A stretch of DNA of 64,000 bases from Acidihalobacter yilgarnensis (lineage in GTDB: Bacteria; Pseudomonadota; Gammaproteobacteria; DSM-5130; Acidihalobacteraceae). The position numbers and the translations under genes were made by a program. Below the pieces are notes generated by a model. That model did no database searches and had not been told where the DNA came from. It saw nothing but the letters and a program-made list of their open reading frames with translations. Each line of letters opens with the position of its first letter. Within the stretch, counting starts at the first letter, position 1. Where the stretch lies: positions 1,950,501 through 2,014,500 of the forward strand of contig NZ_CP017415.1 of assembly GCF_001753245.1 (NCBI RefSeq), given 5' to 3'. This document shows, in pieces, positions 39,461-48,038 of this stretch.

Positions 39461-41164
39461 CTATTTCACCCAAGCCTGCGACATGACCCAATGGCGTTGG
39501 CTGCTATACATATAGTTACCGACGCGCGAGGAAACAAAGTCGATGTGCTTGGGATTGAACAGAATCGCGGCTGGTGCTTGTTCCGTAACTTGTTTATCGA
39601 TCTTCGCCCACAGCTTATTCGCCGTTGCCAAATCGGTGATGGCCACCTTCATGGCATGCTGCATCTGCACATCGATCTTGGGATCGCAGAAGCCCGAGAT
39701 GTTGACCGACGAATCCGAACCCGGATGGAAAGCATCGCAGGAGAACAACACGTTGAGGAAGTCCGAAGCCGCGGGATAGTCTTGGTACCACTGAGTCAGA
39801 CTAATCTGCACCTTGTTCTTGGTGTTCTGGATATAGGTGAACTCGATGTTCGGCGAAATCGCCTTCACGCTGGCCTGGTAGCCGAGTTCGTTTAGCACGC
39901 TCTGTAAGTAGGTGCCGATGGCACGCGAGACAGCGGTATCCTCGACGATCAACGTAACCTTCTCGCCCGCTGTGCCGGACTCCTGCACCAGCTGCTTGGC
40001 TTTAGCCATATTCGGCGCGCTCCACGTCGCGCCTGGATTCTTGGTGTAGGGGCAATAGGGCTCATAGCCAGGGAAACCGGGGGGCAGAATCTGGCAAGAT
40101 GGCTCGCCCAGACGCGGGCCACCGAACAGGTTGACTACCGCTTTCCGATTGATCGCGTAGCTAAGCGCCTGTCTGGCTTTCACGTTGTTGAACGGCGCGA
40201 GGCGCGTGTTCATGGGCGCATACCAAATCGCCTCCAGCGGACTCACATGCACCTGTTTCGCATAGCGGGTGCCAATTTCACCCAGGCGATCGGTCGGCGG
40301 CTGGTCGAACATCCAATCAGCCTGACCGTTTTCCACCTCGGTGACTTCCGCCTCGTCGGTCAGACCAAAGTGGTAGACCATCGCGTCCACATAACCGATC
40401 GGCTGCGCATCCACACTCCACTGCTTGAAGTAAGGGTTGCGCACAATCTTCATTTCCGTGTTTGGGTTGTAGTTAGCGATCATATACGGCCCGGTACCCG
40501 GAATCGGCGTGGTACCGGCATCCTTGTCAGGCGTCGACGCCGGCAAAATAGCGGCATGCGGCAGCGCCAATTTGTCGAAGAACTCTGAATCCGGCTGGGT
40601 CAGATGGAAGGTGATGGTCCCTGCCGTGGCGTCGGCGACAACGCCGCCAGCGAGGGTACAGGTGGCAGGCGTCTTCAGGCACTTATCCGCGCCGACGATA
40701 TTGTTGTAGAACGTTCCCGAAGTCGGGCTAGACACCTTAAAAATACGTTGGAACGAGGCCACCACGTCGCTGACCGTGACCGGCTGACCGTTGGAGAATT
40801 TGATCCCCTTGCGCAGTTTGAAAACGTAGGTCTTACCGCTGCTCTTGGCCATGGGCAGAGCTACGGCCAGATCGGGCACAAGCTCAGAGCCGGCGTTTCC
40901 AGGACCCTTCTTGAACGCGACCAAGCCATCGTAGACGAACTGGTAGATCTGCCAAAACTCGGATGTGTAATTGATCTGCGGATCGATCGTTCCTGCCGCT
41001 GATCGCGCCACCAGCTGCAAGGTGCCGCCCTTATGTTTTTCCATTAGAGCAGGCGTCCAGAACTCCGACGCGTGCGTAACCGAGGAAACGAACAACAGGG
41101 TTATTGCCGAACCGCGAACCAGGGCGGTCATGAAACGCTTGTTCAATTTAATGATGTTTCGCAC
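39461..41164 (-). CDS. Peptide-type ABC importer, periplasmic binding protein (DppA-like)
   Basis: 567 residues in the family 5 solute-binding protein fold. There is a signal peptide of about 32 residues (basic MRNIIKLNKR, hydrophobic core, cleavage near THASEF) and no lipobox Cys. It has ELVPDLAVALP and the KLRKGIKFSNGQPVTVSDVVASFQ core signature. A GTG start at 41164 follows GAGGA at good spacing. Whether the substrate is a dipeptide, longer peptide or metal complex cannot be read from sequence. Confidence 0.92.
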   Translation of the reverse strand: MRNIIKLNKRFMTALVRGSAITLLFVSSVTHASEFWTPALMEKHKGGTLQLVARSAAGTIDPQINYTSEFWQIYQFVYDGLVAFKKGPGNAGSELVPDLAVALPMAKSSGKTYVFKLRKGIKFSNGQPVTVSDVVASFQRIFKVSSPTSGTFYNNIVGADKCLKTPATCTLAGGVVADATAGTITFHLTQPDSEFFDKLALPHAAILPASTPDKDAGTTPIPGTGPYMIANYNPNTEMKIVRNPYFKQWSVDAQPIGYVDAMVYHFGLTDEAEVTEVENGQADWMFDQPPTDRLGEIGTRYAKQVHVSPLEAIWYAPMNTRLAPFNNVKARQALSYAINRKAVVNLFGGPRLGEPSCQILPPGFPGYEPYCPYTKNPGATWSAPNMAKAKQLVQESGTAGEKVTLIVEDTAVSRAIGTYLQSVLNELGYQASVKAISPNIEFTYIQNTKNKVQISLTQWYQDYPAASDFLNVLFSCDAFHPGSDSSVNISGFCDPKIDVQMQHAMKVAITDLATANKLWAKIDKQVTEQAPAAILFNPKHIDFVSSRVGNYMYSSQRHWVMSQAWVK

Positions 41165-41394
41165 ACGAAATTCCTCGCTATAACTCTAACGATAGCGCTT
41201 ATCGAAAACATTCGAATTAGAGCCCCGTACAGACTTGATGACCTGCACGATCCACCCCCATGAAGCCATGGAAACGGTAGCAATCTACATGCCAGAATCC
41301 CCAGGCGCGTGATTGATAGATGGAATCGGTTTTTGTTCCGCTCGCGCTGTTCATCTGGGCGATCGAGCGCACCAATTACATGCGGCAAGCCCCC
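41165..41394. other. Upstream region of the ABC importer operon
   Basis: Non-coding. It contains an imperfect inverted repeat (CTCTAA ... TTAGAG, about 41184-41222) that could be an operator for the importer, but no promoter pair was clear. Confidence 0.3.
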
Positions 41395-42190
41395 TCACCG
41401 CCCAAACTTGAGCCTGCATTCGTGCCTGCAAGACTAGGCTTGCAGACCAGGATTTCCTTTTCGCATGACCCAATCACGACAAAATCGACACTGCAATACG
41501 ATCCAGACGGGCGATGGCACTCCAATTCATCATGGCCTGCTCACTTGGAATTCGCTCTGCCCGTTCATCGCGTGATAAACGGGTTGGCCGAGGCCAGAAT
41601 GGCCCCAAATGTTCGAGCGACTCACCCGGTCTCGGCTAAATCCGAAAACGTGGCGGTCGTAGGACACTCGTGAAACTTTGTGATACTCGACGGGATCGGA
41701 TGTGCGTCAAACTCTTCGTTTCATTCCGTGTTAAGGCTTCCCACTCTTCCTGCGACAAGGCTGTGCGCAAACGCTGAACCTCTCTCGACCAGAGCACCAT
41801 CGAGGGGTGGTAAATTGGCGATAATGAGCGCGAGCAGACCACCTTGGACGACGGACTGCATGTTCAGCCACGAACATGCCTCCCCAGGATTACCCTAGCA
41901 GCGCAAAACTCCCGTCAATACCCCGTGTTTGTGGAAAGTTGTACAGTTCGACGCGGAAGAAATCGACGGTCCGGAACAGCCCAGAATGTCGGCTCAGCAC
42001 CTGGCAGATACGTCGATCTGCCATTTTGCCGATCTGATCGCAGCCCCGCCCACTGACGGCCAGATCCTTGGCGCTGCTGACGTAGTCGCATGTCGCCGGC
42101 TACGCCGTGGAGGACCATCAAAGGCGTTTTGCCCTTTCCAAGCTCCCTGGTAATTCGATACCAGGTTTGGTAGCCGCAGAAATTCCGCAA
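41395..42190 (-). pseudogene. Decayed proline iminopeptidase (alpha/beta hydrolase)
   Basis: Reading the minus strand across several frames recovers the family in order: GYQTWYRITRELGKGKTPL and MVLHG; DYVSSAKDLAVSGR; GRSTYLPGAEPTFWAV; RTVDFFRVEL; LLG-stop-SWGGMFVAEHAVRRP; MVLWSREVQRLRTALSQ; DPVEYHKVSRVSYDRHVF; PVYHAMNGQSEFQV; and RLDRIAVSIL. At least three frame changes are needed. A TAA replaces the Gln of the nucleophile elbow GQSWGG. It once encoded a cytoplasmic enzyme that removes N-terminal proline from peptides. It lies between the peptide importer and the tRNA-Pro island. The ends are approximate. Confidence 0.7.
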
Positions 42191-42597
42191 ACACTTCTTC
42201 TCTAGGTCAGGATTTCTCCCGATCCCAGACAGCAGTTACCGCACGCGTAACTAGAAAAGTGTATGGTTTTTTATGTCGAGTTCCGGAACTGGCGAGGAAC
42301 AAATACAGGTCGAGCAACTGGCATTTGATGGCTTTGACCACCACCCGATTGCTGGCCCCGGATTTGAGCACCGCGGAATTGAGATGCAGGTGATTGTCGC
42401 GGTCAAACGATTCAATCTAGCGGTTATACGGTCGCATCGGTCAGGAAAACATGCGCCGTAGCCTGAAAGGGTCACGCCGTAACTTGTCAGAACCTTGTAT
42501 GGTGAAGTTTCTGTGGCTCATAAAAAAGCGCACAATTCGGCCAAGATTCTGGCCAACGGTAACCTAAGGTGTAACCTAGATGCGCCGGAAATAAAAA
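42191..42597. other. Non-coding or fully decayed stretch left of the island
   Basis: Short open frames exist on both strands (for example 42251-42475 and 42273-42461), but none resembles a known protein and they overlap each other. It is probably decayed sequence continuous with the pseudogene beside it. Confidence 0.35.
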
Positions 42598-42622
42598 GGG
42601 GCTAGCTAAAAAAGCTAACCCC
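42598..42622 (-). terminator. Displaced tRNA-Pro terminator at the left island end
   Basis: On the minus strand GGGGTTAGCT and AGCTAGCCCC pair around a T-rich loop (one mismatch) and are followed by TTTTTAT. It lies directly after the displaced tRNA 3' end, so it was probably the original terminator of tRNA-Pro before the island inserted. Confidence 0.65.
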
Positions 42623-42682
42623 TTGATTTTATTGGTCGGGGCGAGAGGATTTGAACCTCCTATCACCTGAACCCCATTCAGG
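42617..42682. repeat. Left attachment site: tRNA-Pro 3' fragment
   Basis: The first 44 bp are identical to 50731-50774. The next 22 bp match the anticodon arm region with two mismatches. The homology ends at the anticodon stem, leaving a 3' tRNA fragment (42633-42682) that cannot fold into a full tRNA. Confidence 0.85.
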
Positions 42683-42797
42683 CGAAATGCCCTTTCAATG
42701 GGAATCATGCCGTTCCAGGAAAATATATAACCCATTGGTTTTAATGCATTAGCTGTTTCATGTCGATTCAGCTAGAATCACTCAAAAGCACGCCACT

Positions 42798-42876
42798 GGT
42801 AAACGTGGCGGTAAACGTGAGAATCTACGTTTACCGTAATCAGAGGTGGTATGGTCGCTGCAGCGCCACGTTTACC
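42798..42876. promoter_or_regulatory. Candidate integrase arm-binding sites, left cluster
   Basis: GGTAAACGTG occurs at 42798-42807 and 42810-42819. Inverted versions are at 42827-42835 and 42867-42876, just upstream of the integrase gene. The same direct pair with the same spacing is at 50670-50691 near the other island end. This arrangement is what arm-type sites for a P4-like integrase would look like; binding is inferred. Confidence 0.5.
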
Positions 42877-42903
42877 ACCGGGACTCCAGAACGAGGTCCG
42901 TAG

Positions 42904-44187
42904 ATGGGCAAACTGACGGTCAAGCAAATCGAGAACGCTAAGCCTGGCGCCAAGGACGTCTACCTGCGCGACGGCGACGGGCTGGAGCTGCGCCTCTACC
43001 CGAGCGGCATCTGTGCGTGGCAGTTCCGGTACCGCGCCGGCGAGCAACGCCGCGTCATGGCACTGGGGCGCTACGAACACAATACGCTCAAGGAGGCCCG
43101 CACCGCGGCGCAGGCGGCACGTAAGCTGCTTGACCAAGGCATCGACCCCATCGAAGAACAGAAGCGTCAACAGGAAACCAGGGAGGCCGAGCGCAAGGCT
43201 CGTGAGAGCCGCCGCACATTCGGGCAGGCCTTGAACCGCTGGGCCGAGCTGGAACTTGCGGGAACCAAGGATGGGGGTTCCGAACGCATGCGCGCCATGC
43301 GCAAGGACGTACTGCCCATCCTGGGTGATCGCGACCTCGAAAGCGTCTGCCGTGGCGATCTGGTGGACATACTCGACGGCATCACCGCCCGAGGCGCCCG
43401 CATCCTTGCAAACAGAGTGCTAGGCGACCTTAAGCAGTTCCTGGGTTGGTGCGAAACCCGCGATTGGATCGAGTCCAATCCCATGCGCAGCGTGATCAAG
43501 GAACGAATCGGCGGCCGGGAAACAGAGCGCGACCGCATCCTGAGCCCTGATGAGATGGTAGAGCTTCGTGACAAGCTGCCGGTCGCCAACTTCGAGCAGC
43601 AAACGATCGCCGCCATATGGATCATGCTTTCGACGTTGTGCCGGGTGGGCGAACTGATTCAGGCGCGCTGGGAGGATATCGACCTCGAGGGCGGCACCTG
43701 GCGCATCCCGGCCGGAAATTCGAAGAACGCCAAGGAACACATCGTCTACCTATCGACCTACTCCCGGTACTGGTTCACGGTGCTGCACGCGCGCACCAAC
43801 TGGAGCGGCTGGTGCCTACCCTCGAGTTTGAAGGACAACGCGCATGTGTGTTCGAAATCCATTACCAAGCAGTTACGTGACCGGATGCGCGACGTGGCCA
43901 TGTCCAATCGCACCAAGGCCACAGGTGCTCTGATCCTATCGAGTGGCCCCTGGACGGCCCACGACCTGCGCCGCACCGGCGCGACACTCATGGGCGAGCT
44001 CGGCGTGCTGTCTGAAATCATTGAGCGCTGCCTCAACCATGTGGAGCCTAGCAAGATCAAACGCACGTACCAACGGCACGAATACACCGCAGAGAAGCGC
44101 GACGCCTGGCGACGGCTCGGGGATTACCTGGATGAGCTGCTGAATGGCAACGCGCGAAAGGTGGTGAGTATCGCCGAGGCAAAATGA
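42904..44187 (+). CDS. Tyrosine-recombinase integrase (P4/DUF4102 type)
   Basis: Site-specific recombinase that would insert and excise the island at tRNA-Pro. The protein is 427 residues. The N-terminal DUF4102 arm-binding domain (about 1-95) has YLRDGDGLELRLYPSG. The SAM-like core-binding domain spans about 105-200, and the catalytic domain about 215-400. Catalytic residues visible are Arg in LCRVGEL, HxxR in HDLRRTGAT, a later His in CLNHVEP and Tyr in RTYQRHEY. It lies 220 bp inside the left att site and appears intact. Confidence 0.95.
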   Translation: MGKLTVKQIENAKPGAKDVYLRDGDGLELRLYPSGICAWQFRYRAGEQRRVMALGRYEHNTLKEARTAAQAARKLLDQGIDPIEEQKRQQETREAERKARESRRTFGQALNRWAELELAGTKDGGSERMRAMRKDVLPILGDRDLESVCRGDLVDILDGITARGARILANRVLGDLKQFLGWCETRDWIESNPMRSVIKERIGGRETERDRILSPDEMVELRDKLPVANFEQQTIAAIWIMLSTLCRVGELIQARWEDIDLEGGTWRIPAGNSKNAKEHIVYLSTYSRYWFTVLHARTNWSGWCLPSSLKDNAHVCSKSITKQLRDRMRDVAMSNRTKATGALILSSGPWTAHDLRRTGATLMGELGVLSEIIERCLNHVEPSKIKRTYQRHEYTAEKRDAWRRLGDYLDELLNGNARKVVSIAEAK

Positions 44188-44282
44188 AGAAACCGGCCCG
44201 GCGGATCCGGGAAAGCGGCGTACCAGGTGAAGCAACACCTGGCACGCCTGACCACAAACCGCCTACATAGGAGGCGAGAGTC

Positions 44283-44750
44283 ATGGCTACCGAGAATCCT
44301 ACAACCGCTGCAGGCGCTGTCAACATGGAAAGCGTCCAGCGACGACCTACTATTCAGTTCCCTCTATCGGGCAGCGAACTTGTCCTGAGTACATACGGAG
44401 CCCTCGAAAATGTTGTCGAACTACTAGGCGCTGCTGCGCCCATCGGGTACTCCAAGAAGCTTATGTGCCACGTTTATGGACCGGACCGAAGAGGAGCTAA
44501 AACCGCGGCCGGATGGCTCGCCGATGCCGGAGATCAGGCCCTGAATGGGCTTAAGGCAATAGGCTTTGTCCTCTCGGCGCTCGGCAGCGATAGCATCGAA
44601 AGCCATGGCGATCAGCTCATGGGGATCGGCAACGCAATCACCGCTCTCTCCGTGATCGCACAGAAGTCGCGCGAAGGCGCCTCTGAATTGGAGCACTACG
44701 CCGAACAACTCAAGAGCGCAGGAGTCGATTTCGTAGAGCCCGACGCCTGA
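44283..44750 (+). CDS. Hypothetical island protein
   Basis: 155 residues, no membrane segment, not recognised. The central part is rich in Gly, Ala and Leu with a helical look (DQALNGLKAIGFVLSALG), and the tail is acidic. An AGGAGG Shine-Dalgarno precedes the ATG at good spacing. It is the first gene after the integrase, in the same orientation. Possible regulatory or interference cargo, but nothing in the sequence proves it. Confidence 0.65.
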   Translation: MATENPTTAAGAVNMESVQRRPTIQFPLSGSELVLSTYGALENVVELLGAAAPIGYSKKLMCHVYGPDRRGAKTAAGWLADAGDQALNGLKAIGFVLSALGSDSIESHGDQLMGIGNAITALSVIAQKSREGASELEHYAEQLKSAGVDFVEPDA

Positions 44751-44770
44751 CAATCTCCGGGAGGAACCAT

Positions 44771-45334
44771 ATGAGAACGTTTCCAGAAAGACGCCGGCTC
44801 GAGGCCACTCAAATCGGAGAAACTGAAACAATGACCCAAAAACACACTGCAAACCCCTTACTTGACCCACCTTCTGGGGGGGCAATGTGTATCGGGGCAT
44901 TCAATAGTGCCAACAGTGCCGCATCTCTGCCCGTACAAAATAGCGCGGCAGGAATGGCGGGTTTGGCAGAAATGGACTATGGCGCGGGTTACAGAGGTGG
45001 TTCCGTGGGTAGTTCTGCCATTCCTGCCAACACTGCCAAACCCAGCAAGTCGGGCATAGATGAGGACGACACCATGAGCATTCAACAGTCCGCCATTGGC
45101 GACCAAGTCATTCGAACTGAGTTCTTCGTAACCACCGACATTCCGTGTGACAAGAGATCAGGAAAGCTATTCCTGCATGGCGAGTTTCCGGCTGACGGTG
45201 GTGTCGTACGCATGCACCCCTTGGCCGGTCCCTTCGATACGGAACAGGAAGCGCGCGATGCGTTAGCGCATGTCCAGTTACCCGAAAATGCGCTGTGCGA
45301 GAAAGGGATAATTAAAAGCCAGCAGCTCCGATAA
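44771..45334 (+). CDS. Hypothetical island protein containing the 173-bp repeat
   Basis: 187 residues from the ATG at 44771, which follows GGGAGG at ideal spacing. Residues about 43-100 are encoded by a DNA repeat that also encodes the tail of the replication ATPase in the same frame (NSANSAASLPVQNSAAGMAG and following). An internal ATG at 45074, preceded by TGAGGA, would give an 86-residue protein made only of the non-repeat part (MSIQQSAIGDQVIRTEFF...). Either start may be used. The function is unknown. Confidence 0.55.
   Translation: MRTFPERRRLEATQIGETETMTQKHTANPLLDPPSGGAMCIGAFNSANSAASLPVQNSAAGMAGLAEMDYGAGYRGGSVGSSAIPANTAKPSKSGIDEDDTMSIQQSAIGDQVIRTEFFVTTDIPCDKRSGKLFLHGEFPADGGVVRMHPLAGPFDTEQEARDALAHVQLPENALCEKGIIKSQQLR
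44898..45070. repeat. 173-bp dispersed direct repeat, copy 1
   Basis: Nearly identical to 47851-48023 (about three mismatches in the first 160 bp, more at the right edge). It contains a perfect 12-bp inverted repeat, GGCAGGAATGGC (44947-44958) and GCCATTCCTGCC (45017-45028), plus TGCCAACAGTGCC and TGCCAACACTGCC units. It ends just before the 45074 ATG. Iteron-like content suggests a protein-binding or origin element embedded in coding sequence. Confidence 0.85.
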
Positions 45335-45426
45335 TCTGTTGCGCCGCGTCTAGGCCGACGGGCCGAAAACCTGCTCCCTGGCAGGCTGGCGCGGCCCCCC
45401 CCTTACAGGGGCGTGAAAGGGGCGCC

Positions 45427-45957
45427 ATGACAAACTCAAAGCTGCCGCTGCAGTTCATTCAGTCCCGCGTTTCTCAACTCGCCGTCGAACTGAAAGACGT
45501 GTTCGGAGATCGCGTCCTCAATGCCGATCCCTATGAGCCTTGGCGAGCCTTCCTATTGCCTGATAGACGCAAGCAGGTATCCCCTCGCTTCTGGTGCGAA
45601 TATCGATTCCCCCCACCCGAGCTCCCCAGAAAAAGTAGCGCATACGCCTTGGACGACTTGAGAGAGGCGATTTGGGCGTACTGCGCAGGCCTCGAGTGCT
45701 TGCGGGAGTTTCAACCAGAAATTTACGAGGTATTCCTAGATTCGTTATCCGAGTGGAACAGGTGGAAACGAAGACTCGCGGATCATTGCGCTGCCAACGC
45801 ATCTCGTAGCGGCCTGCGCCGATCCGACAACGAACTAAAAACTCGCATAAAACAGCTCTTTGAAGAAGGGCGCACCAGCAAAGAAATCGCAAGCGACGTG
45901 GGGCTAGGGATTAGAGCGATTCAAAAGCGCCTAAAAAAATACAGCGAACCTTCATAG
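45427..45957 (+). CDS. Hypothetical protein with C-terminal helix-turn-helix
   Basis: 176 residues. The N-terminal 130 are not recognised (aromatic and Arg-rich). The last 45 (DNELKTRIKQLFEEGRTSKE and following) read as a homeodomain-like or resolvase-type HTH with a recognition helix near IRAIQKRLKKY. It lies just before the AlpA-like gene, so it is a candidate second DNA-binding regulator or recruitment factor of the island. Confidence 0.6.
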   Translation: MTNSKLPLQFIQSRVSQLAVELKDVFGDRVLNADPYEPWRAFLLPDRRKQVSPRFWCEYRFPPPELPRKSSAYALDDLREAIWAYCAGLECLREFQPEIYEVFLDSLSEWNRWKRRLADHCAANASRSGLRRSDNELKTRIKQLFEEGRTSKEIASDVGLGIRAIQKRLKKYSEPS

Positions 45958-45979
45958 CAGGTTCGCGCTCATCTTTCAG

Positions 45980-46023
45980 ATGATGCCCCGGCATTACCAA
46001 TCGCTATCAGCCGGGGGCATCAT
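45980..46023 (+). promoter_or_regulatory. Hairpin covering the alpA-like ribosome-binding site
   Basis: ATGATGCCCCGGC (45980-45992) pairs with GCCGGGGGCATCAT (46010-46023) over 13 bp with one bulged G and a 17-nt loop. The 3' arm contains the only purine-rich Shine-Dalgarno candidate (GGGGG) and ends on the base before the ATG. Translation would be blocked unless the stem is opened. No T-tract follows, so it is not a terminator. Confidence 0.65.
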
Positions 46024-46230
46024 ATGACAACCAACAGTAGTCAAACAGCGAGCCGTGATCGGCTCGTGCGCAACAAAGCGTCCGCCGATTTTCTAGGCAT
46101 CAGTTACGCGACATATTGGCGCCTTGTGAGACGAGGAGAATTGCCACAGCCGGTTCGAATTACGGCGCAGATTGGTGGGCAACCCGAGCATGTGCTCGTT
46201 GATTTTCTTCGGTCGAAGGGCGCCGCATGA
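46024..46230 (+). CDS. AlpA-like excisionase/transcriptional regulator
   Basis: 68 residues, a small MerR/AlpA-type helix-turn-helix protein: NKASADFLGISYATYWRLVR forms the HTH, followed by a short wing and tail. In P4-like islands such proteins activate integrase expression or act as excision factors. Its stop overlaps the start of the replication ATPase by four bases, so the two are translated together, and its own start lies directly behind a strong hairpin. Confidence 0.8.
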   Translation: MTTNSSQTASRDRLVRNKASADFLGISYATYWRLVRRGELPQPVRITAQIGGQPEHVLVDFLRSKGAA

Positions 46231-48038
46231 AAAATGCCCGCCGGGGGAACGGCGGGCATTTGGCCTCTCAGCCCGTAGATTTGTCGGCGAAGTCGACCGA
46301 GGCCAATTATCCGCGCTCAAAAAACTCTAATCAACCCGCGCCAGTGCGCGTTACACCTCACTCTATCGAGGCCGAGCAAGCAGTGCTCGGAGGCCTCATG
46401 CTGGACAATTCGACCTGGCACCAGGTCGCAGAGCGGATATATGAGGAAGATTTCTACCGCTTCGATCACCGTCTGATCTTCCGGGTGGCCAAACGCCTGG
46501 CTTCGCAGAATCAACCCCTTGATGTAATCACACTGTCAGAAGCTCTAGAGCGCACGGGCGATCTCGAACAGACGGGTGGACTAGCCTATCTAGGCGTTCT
46601 GGCACGTGACACGCCCAGTGCGGCCAATATTCAAGCCTATGCGGAGATTGTGCGGGACCGCGCGCGGTTGCGAAGCCTTATCGCCGCAGCCACCCATATC
46701 GCCGATAGCGCGTTCAATCCTAACGGCCGTGACTCGACCGAGATCCTCGACGAAGCACAGCGTGCCGTGACGGCCGTGGCTATTCGGTACGCCAACACAT
46801 CTTCTGCGGTCATTCTTCTGCGCGGTGACCAATTAGAAATATCCGCAATTCAATGGTTATGGGTGGGATGGATCGCTCGCGGCAAACTTCACCTTCTTGT
46901 CGGTGCACCCAGCACTGGGAAAACCACCTTACTGATGGCATTGGCCGCGATTGTAAGCCACGCCGGCATGTGGCCTGACGGCACGACTGCCCCCGGTGGT
47001 CATGTAGTAATTCTGAGTTTCGAGGATGACCCACACGACACCCTCGTGCCAAGGCTGAAGGCCGCTGGCGCAGATATGAGCAAGATAGTCATCGTCGGTG
47101 ATGTGCGTGAGGAAGATGGCGATCGCTGTTTCGACGCCGCGCGCGATATTCCGATTTTGGCAGCGGCTCTGGCCAGCATGCCGGAGCCGCCTGCGATGCT
47201 CATCATTGATCCGATCGTGAATCTAGTTGCCCGCGACTCAAATGCGAGCTCGGACGTACGACGCTCCTTGGCGCCATTGGTCGACCTCGGGCATCGAATC
47301 GGTTGTGCGGTGATCGGCATCTCGCACTTCACCAAAGGCACAACCGGCCGTGATCCTGTTGAGCGCGTCACTGGTTCAATTGCGTTTGGTGCCCTAGCCC
47401 GGGTGGTTCTAACCACGGTCCGCCGGCCAGATGACCATCCGGAAGGCCCCGCACGCGTGGTGGTACGCGCGAAATCAAACATAGGACCGGATGGCGGCGG
47501 GTGGAGCTATGAGATTGAACCCATCGAACTTGATGACCACCCTGGCCTGTTCGCGACTCGAGCCAAGCTAGGCGACGCGATTGAGGGAACAGCTCGGACA
47601 CTCCTCACTGAGGCAGAAACCGTAGCCGAGGAAGATATGTCGCGCTCCTCGGCACTCGATGCGGCCGCCGATTGGCTAAAGAGGTTCCTGGCAGGTGGTG
47701 GTGAGTCCGCAGGAAAATGCCTTACCGAAGCGGCCAAAGAGAATATTAGCGAGCGCACACTCCATCGCGCGCGTCGCGAACTCGGCATCGAGAGCACCGT
47801 CTCCGGATTCGGGCGCGAGAAGACCTCGGTATGGTCGCTGCCCGCCGGGACATTCAATAGTGCCAACAGTGCTGCATCTCTGCCCGTACAAAATAGCGCG
47901 GCAGGAATGGCGGGTTTGGCAGAAATGGACTATGGCGCGGGTTACAGAGGTGGTTCCGTGGGTAGTTCTGCCATTCCTGCCAACACTGCAAAACCCAGCA
48001 ACTCGGGCATAAATGACGACGGCGAGGTGGCCATATGA
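46227..48038 (+). CDS. Replication ATPase: DnaB N-terminal domain fused to RepA-like helicase core
   Basis: 603 residues. After a basic linker, residues about 40-150 match the N-terminal domain of DnaB helicases (SIEAEQAVLGGLMLDN, LEQTGGLAYLGVLARDTP). Residues about 210-420 are a RecA-fold RepA/AAA_25 ATPase: Walker A GAPSTGKTTLL, Walker B MLIIDPIVNL and the sensor-like ISHFTKG. A small winged-helix region (about 495-545) is followed by a 50-residue tail encoded by the 173-bp repeat. It probably drives island replication after excision. No primase motif was seen. Confidence 0.85.
   Translation: MKNARRGNGGHLASQPVDLSAKSTEANYPRSKNSNQPAPVRVTPHSIEAEQAVLGGLMLDNSTWHQVAERIYEEDFYRFDHRLIFRVAKRLASQNQPLDVITLSEALERTGDLEQTGGLAYLGVLARDTPSAANIQAYAEIVRDRARLRSLIAAATHIADSAFNPNGRDSTEILDEAQRAVTAVAIRYANTSSAVILLRGDQLEISAIQWLWVGWIARGKLHLLVGAPSTGKTTLLMALAAIVSHAGMWPDGTTAPGGHVVILSFEDDPHDTLVPRLKAAGADMSKIVIVGDVREEDGDRCFDAARDIPILAAALASMPEPPAMLIIDPIVNLVARDSNASSDVRRSLAPLVDLGHRIGCAVIGISHFTKGTTGRDPVERVTGSIAFGALARVVLTTVRRPDDHPEGPARVVVRAKSNIGPDGGGWSYEIEPIELDDHPGLFATRAKLGDAIEGTARTLLTEAETVAEEDMSRSSALDAAADWLKRFLAGGGESAGKCLTEAAKENISERTLHRARRELGIESTVSGFGREKTSVWSLPAGTFNSANSAASLPVQNSAAGMAGLAEMDYGAGYRGGSVGSSAIPANTAKPSNSGINDDGEVAI
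47851..48023. repeat. 173-bp dispersed direct repeat, copy 2
   Basis: Second copy of the element at 44898-45070, in the same reading frame, forming the C-terminal tail of the replication ATPase. Its 12-bp inverted repeat is at 47900-47911 and 47970-47981. It ends about a dozen bases before the next start codon (48035), the same relative placement as copy 1. Confidence 0.85.

Noticed and set aside
42251-42475. Overlapping short frames on both strands left of the island
   Set aside because: No recognisable similarity, mutual overlap and neighbouring decayed DNA argue against genes.
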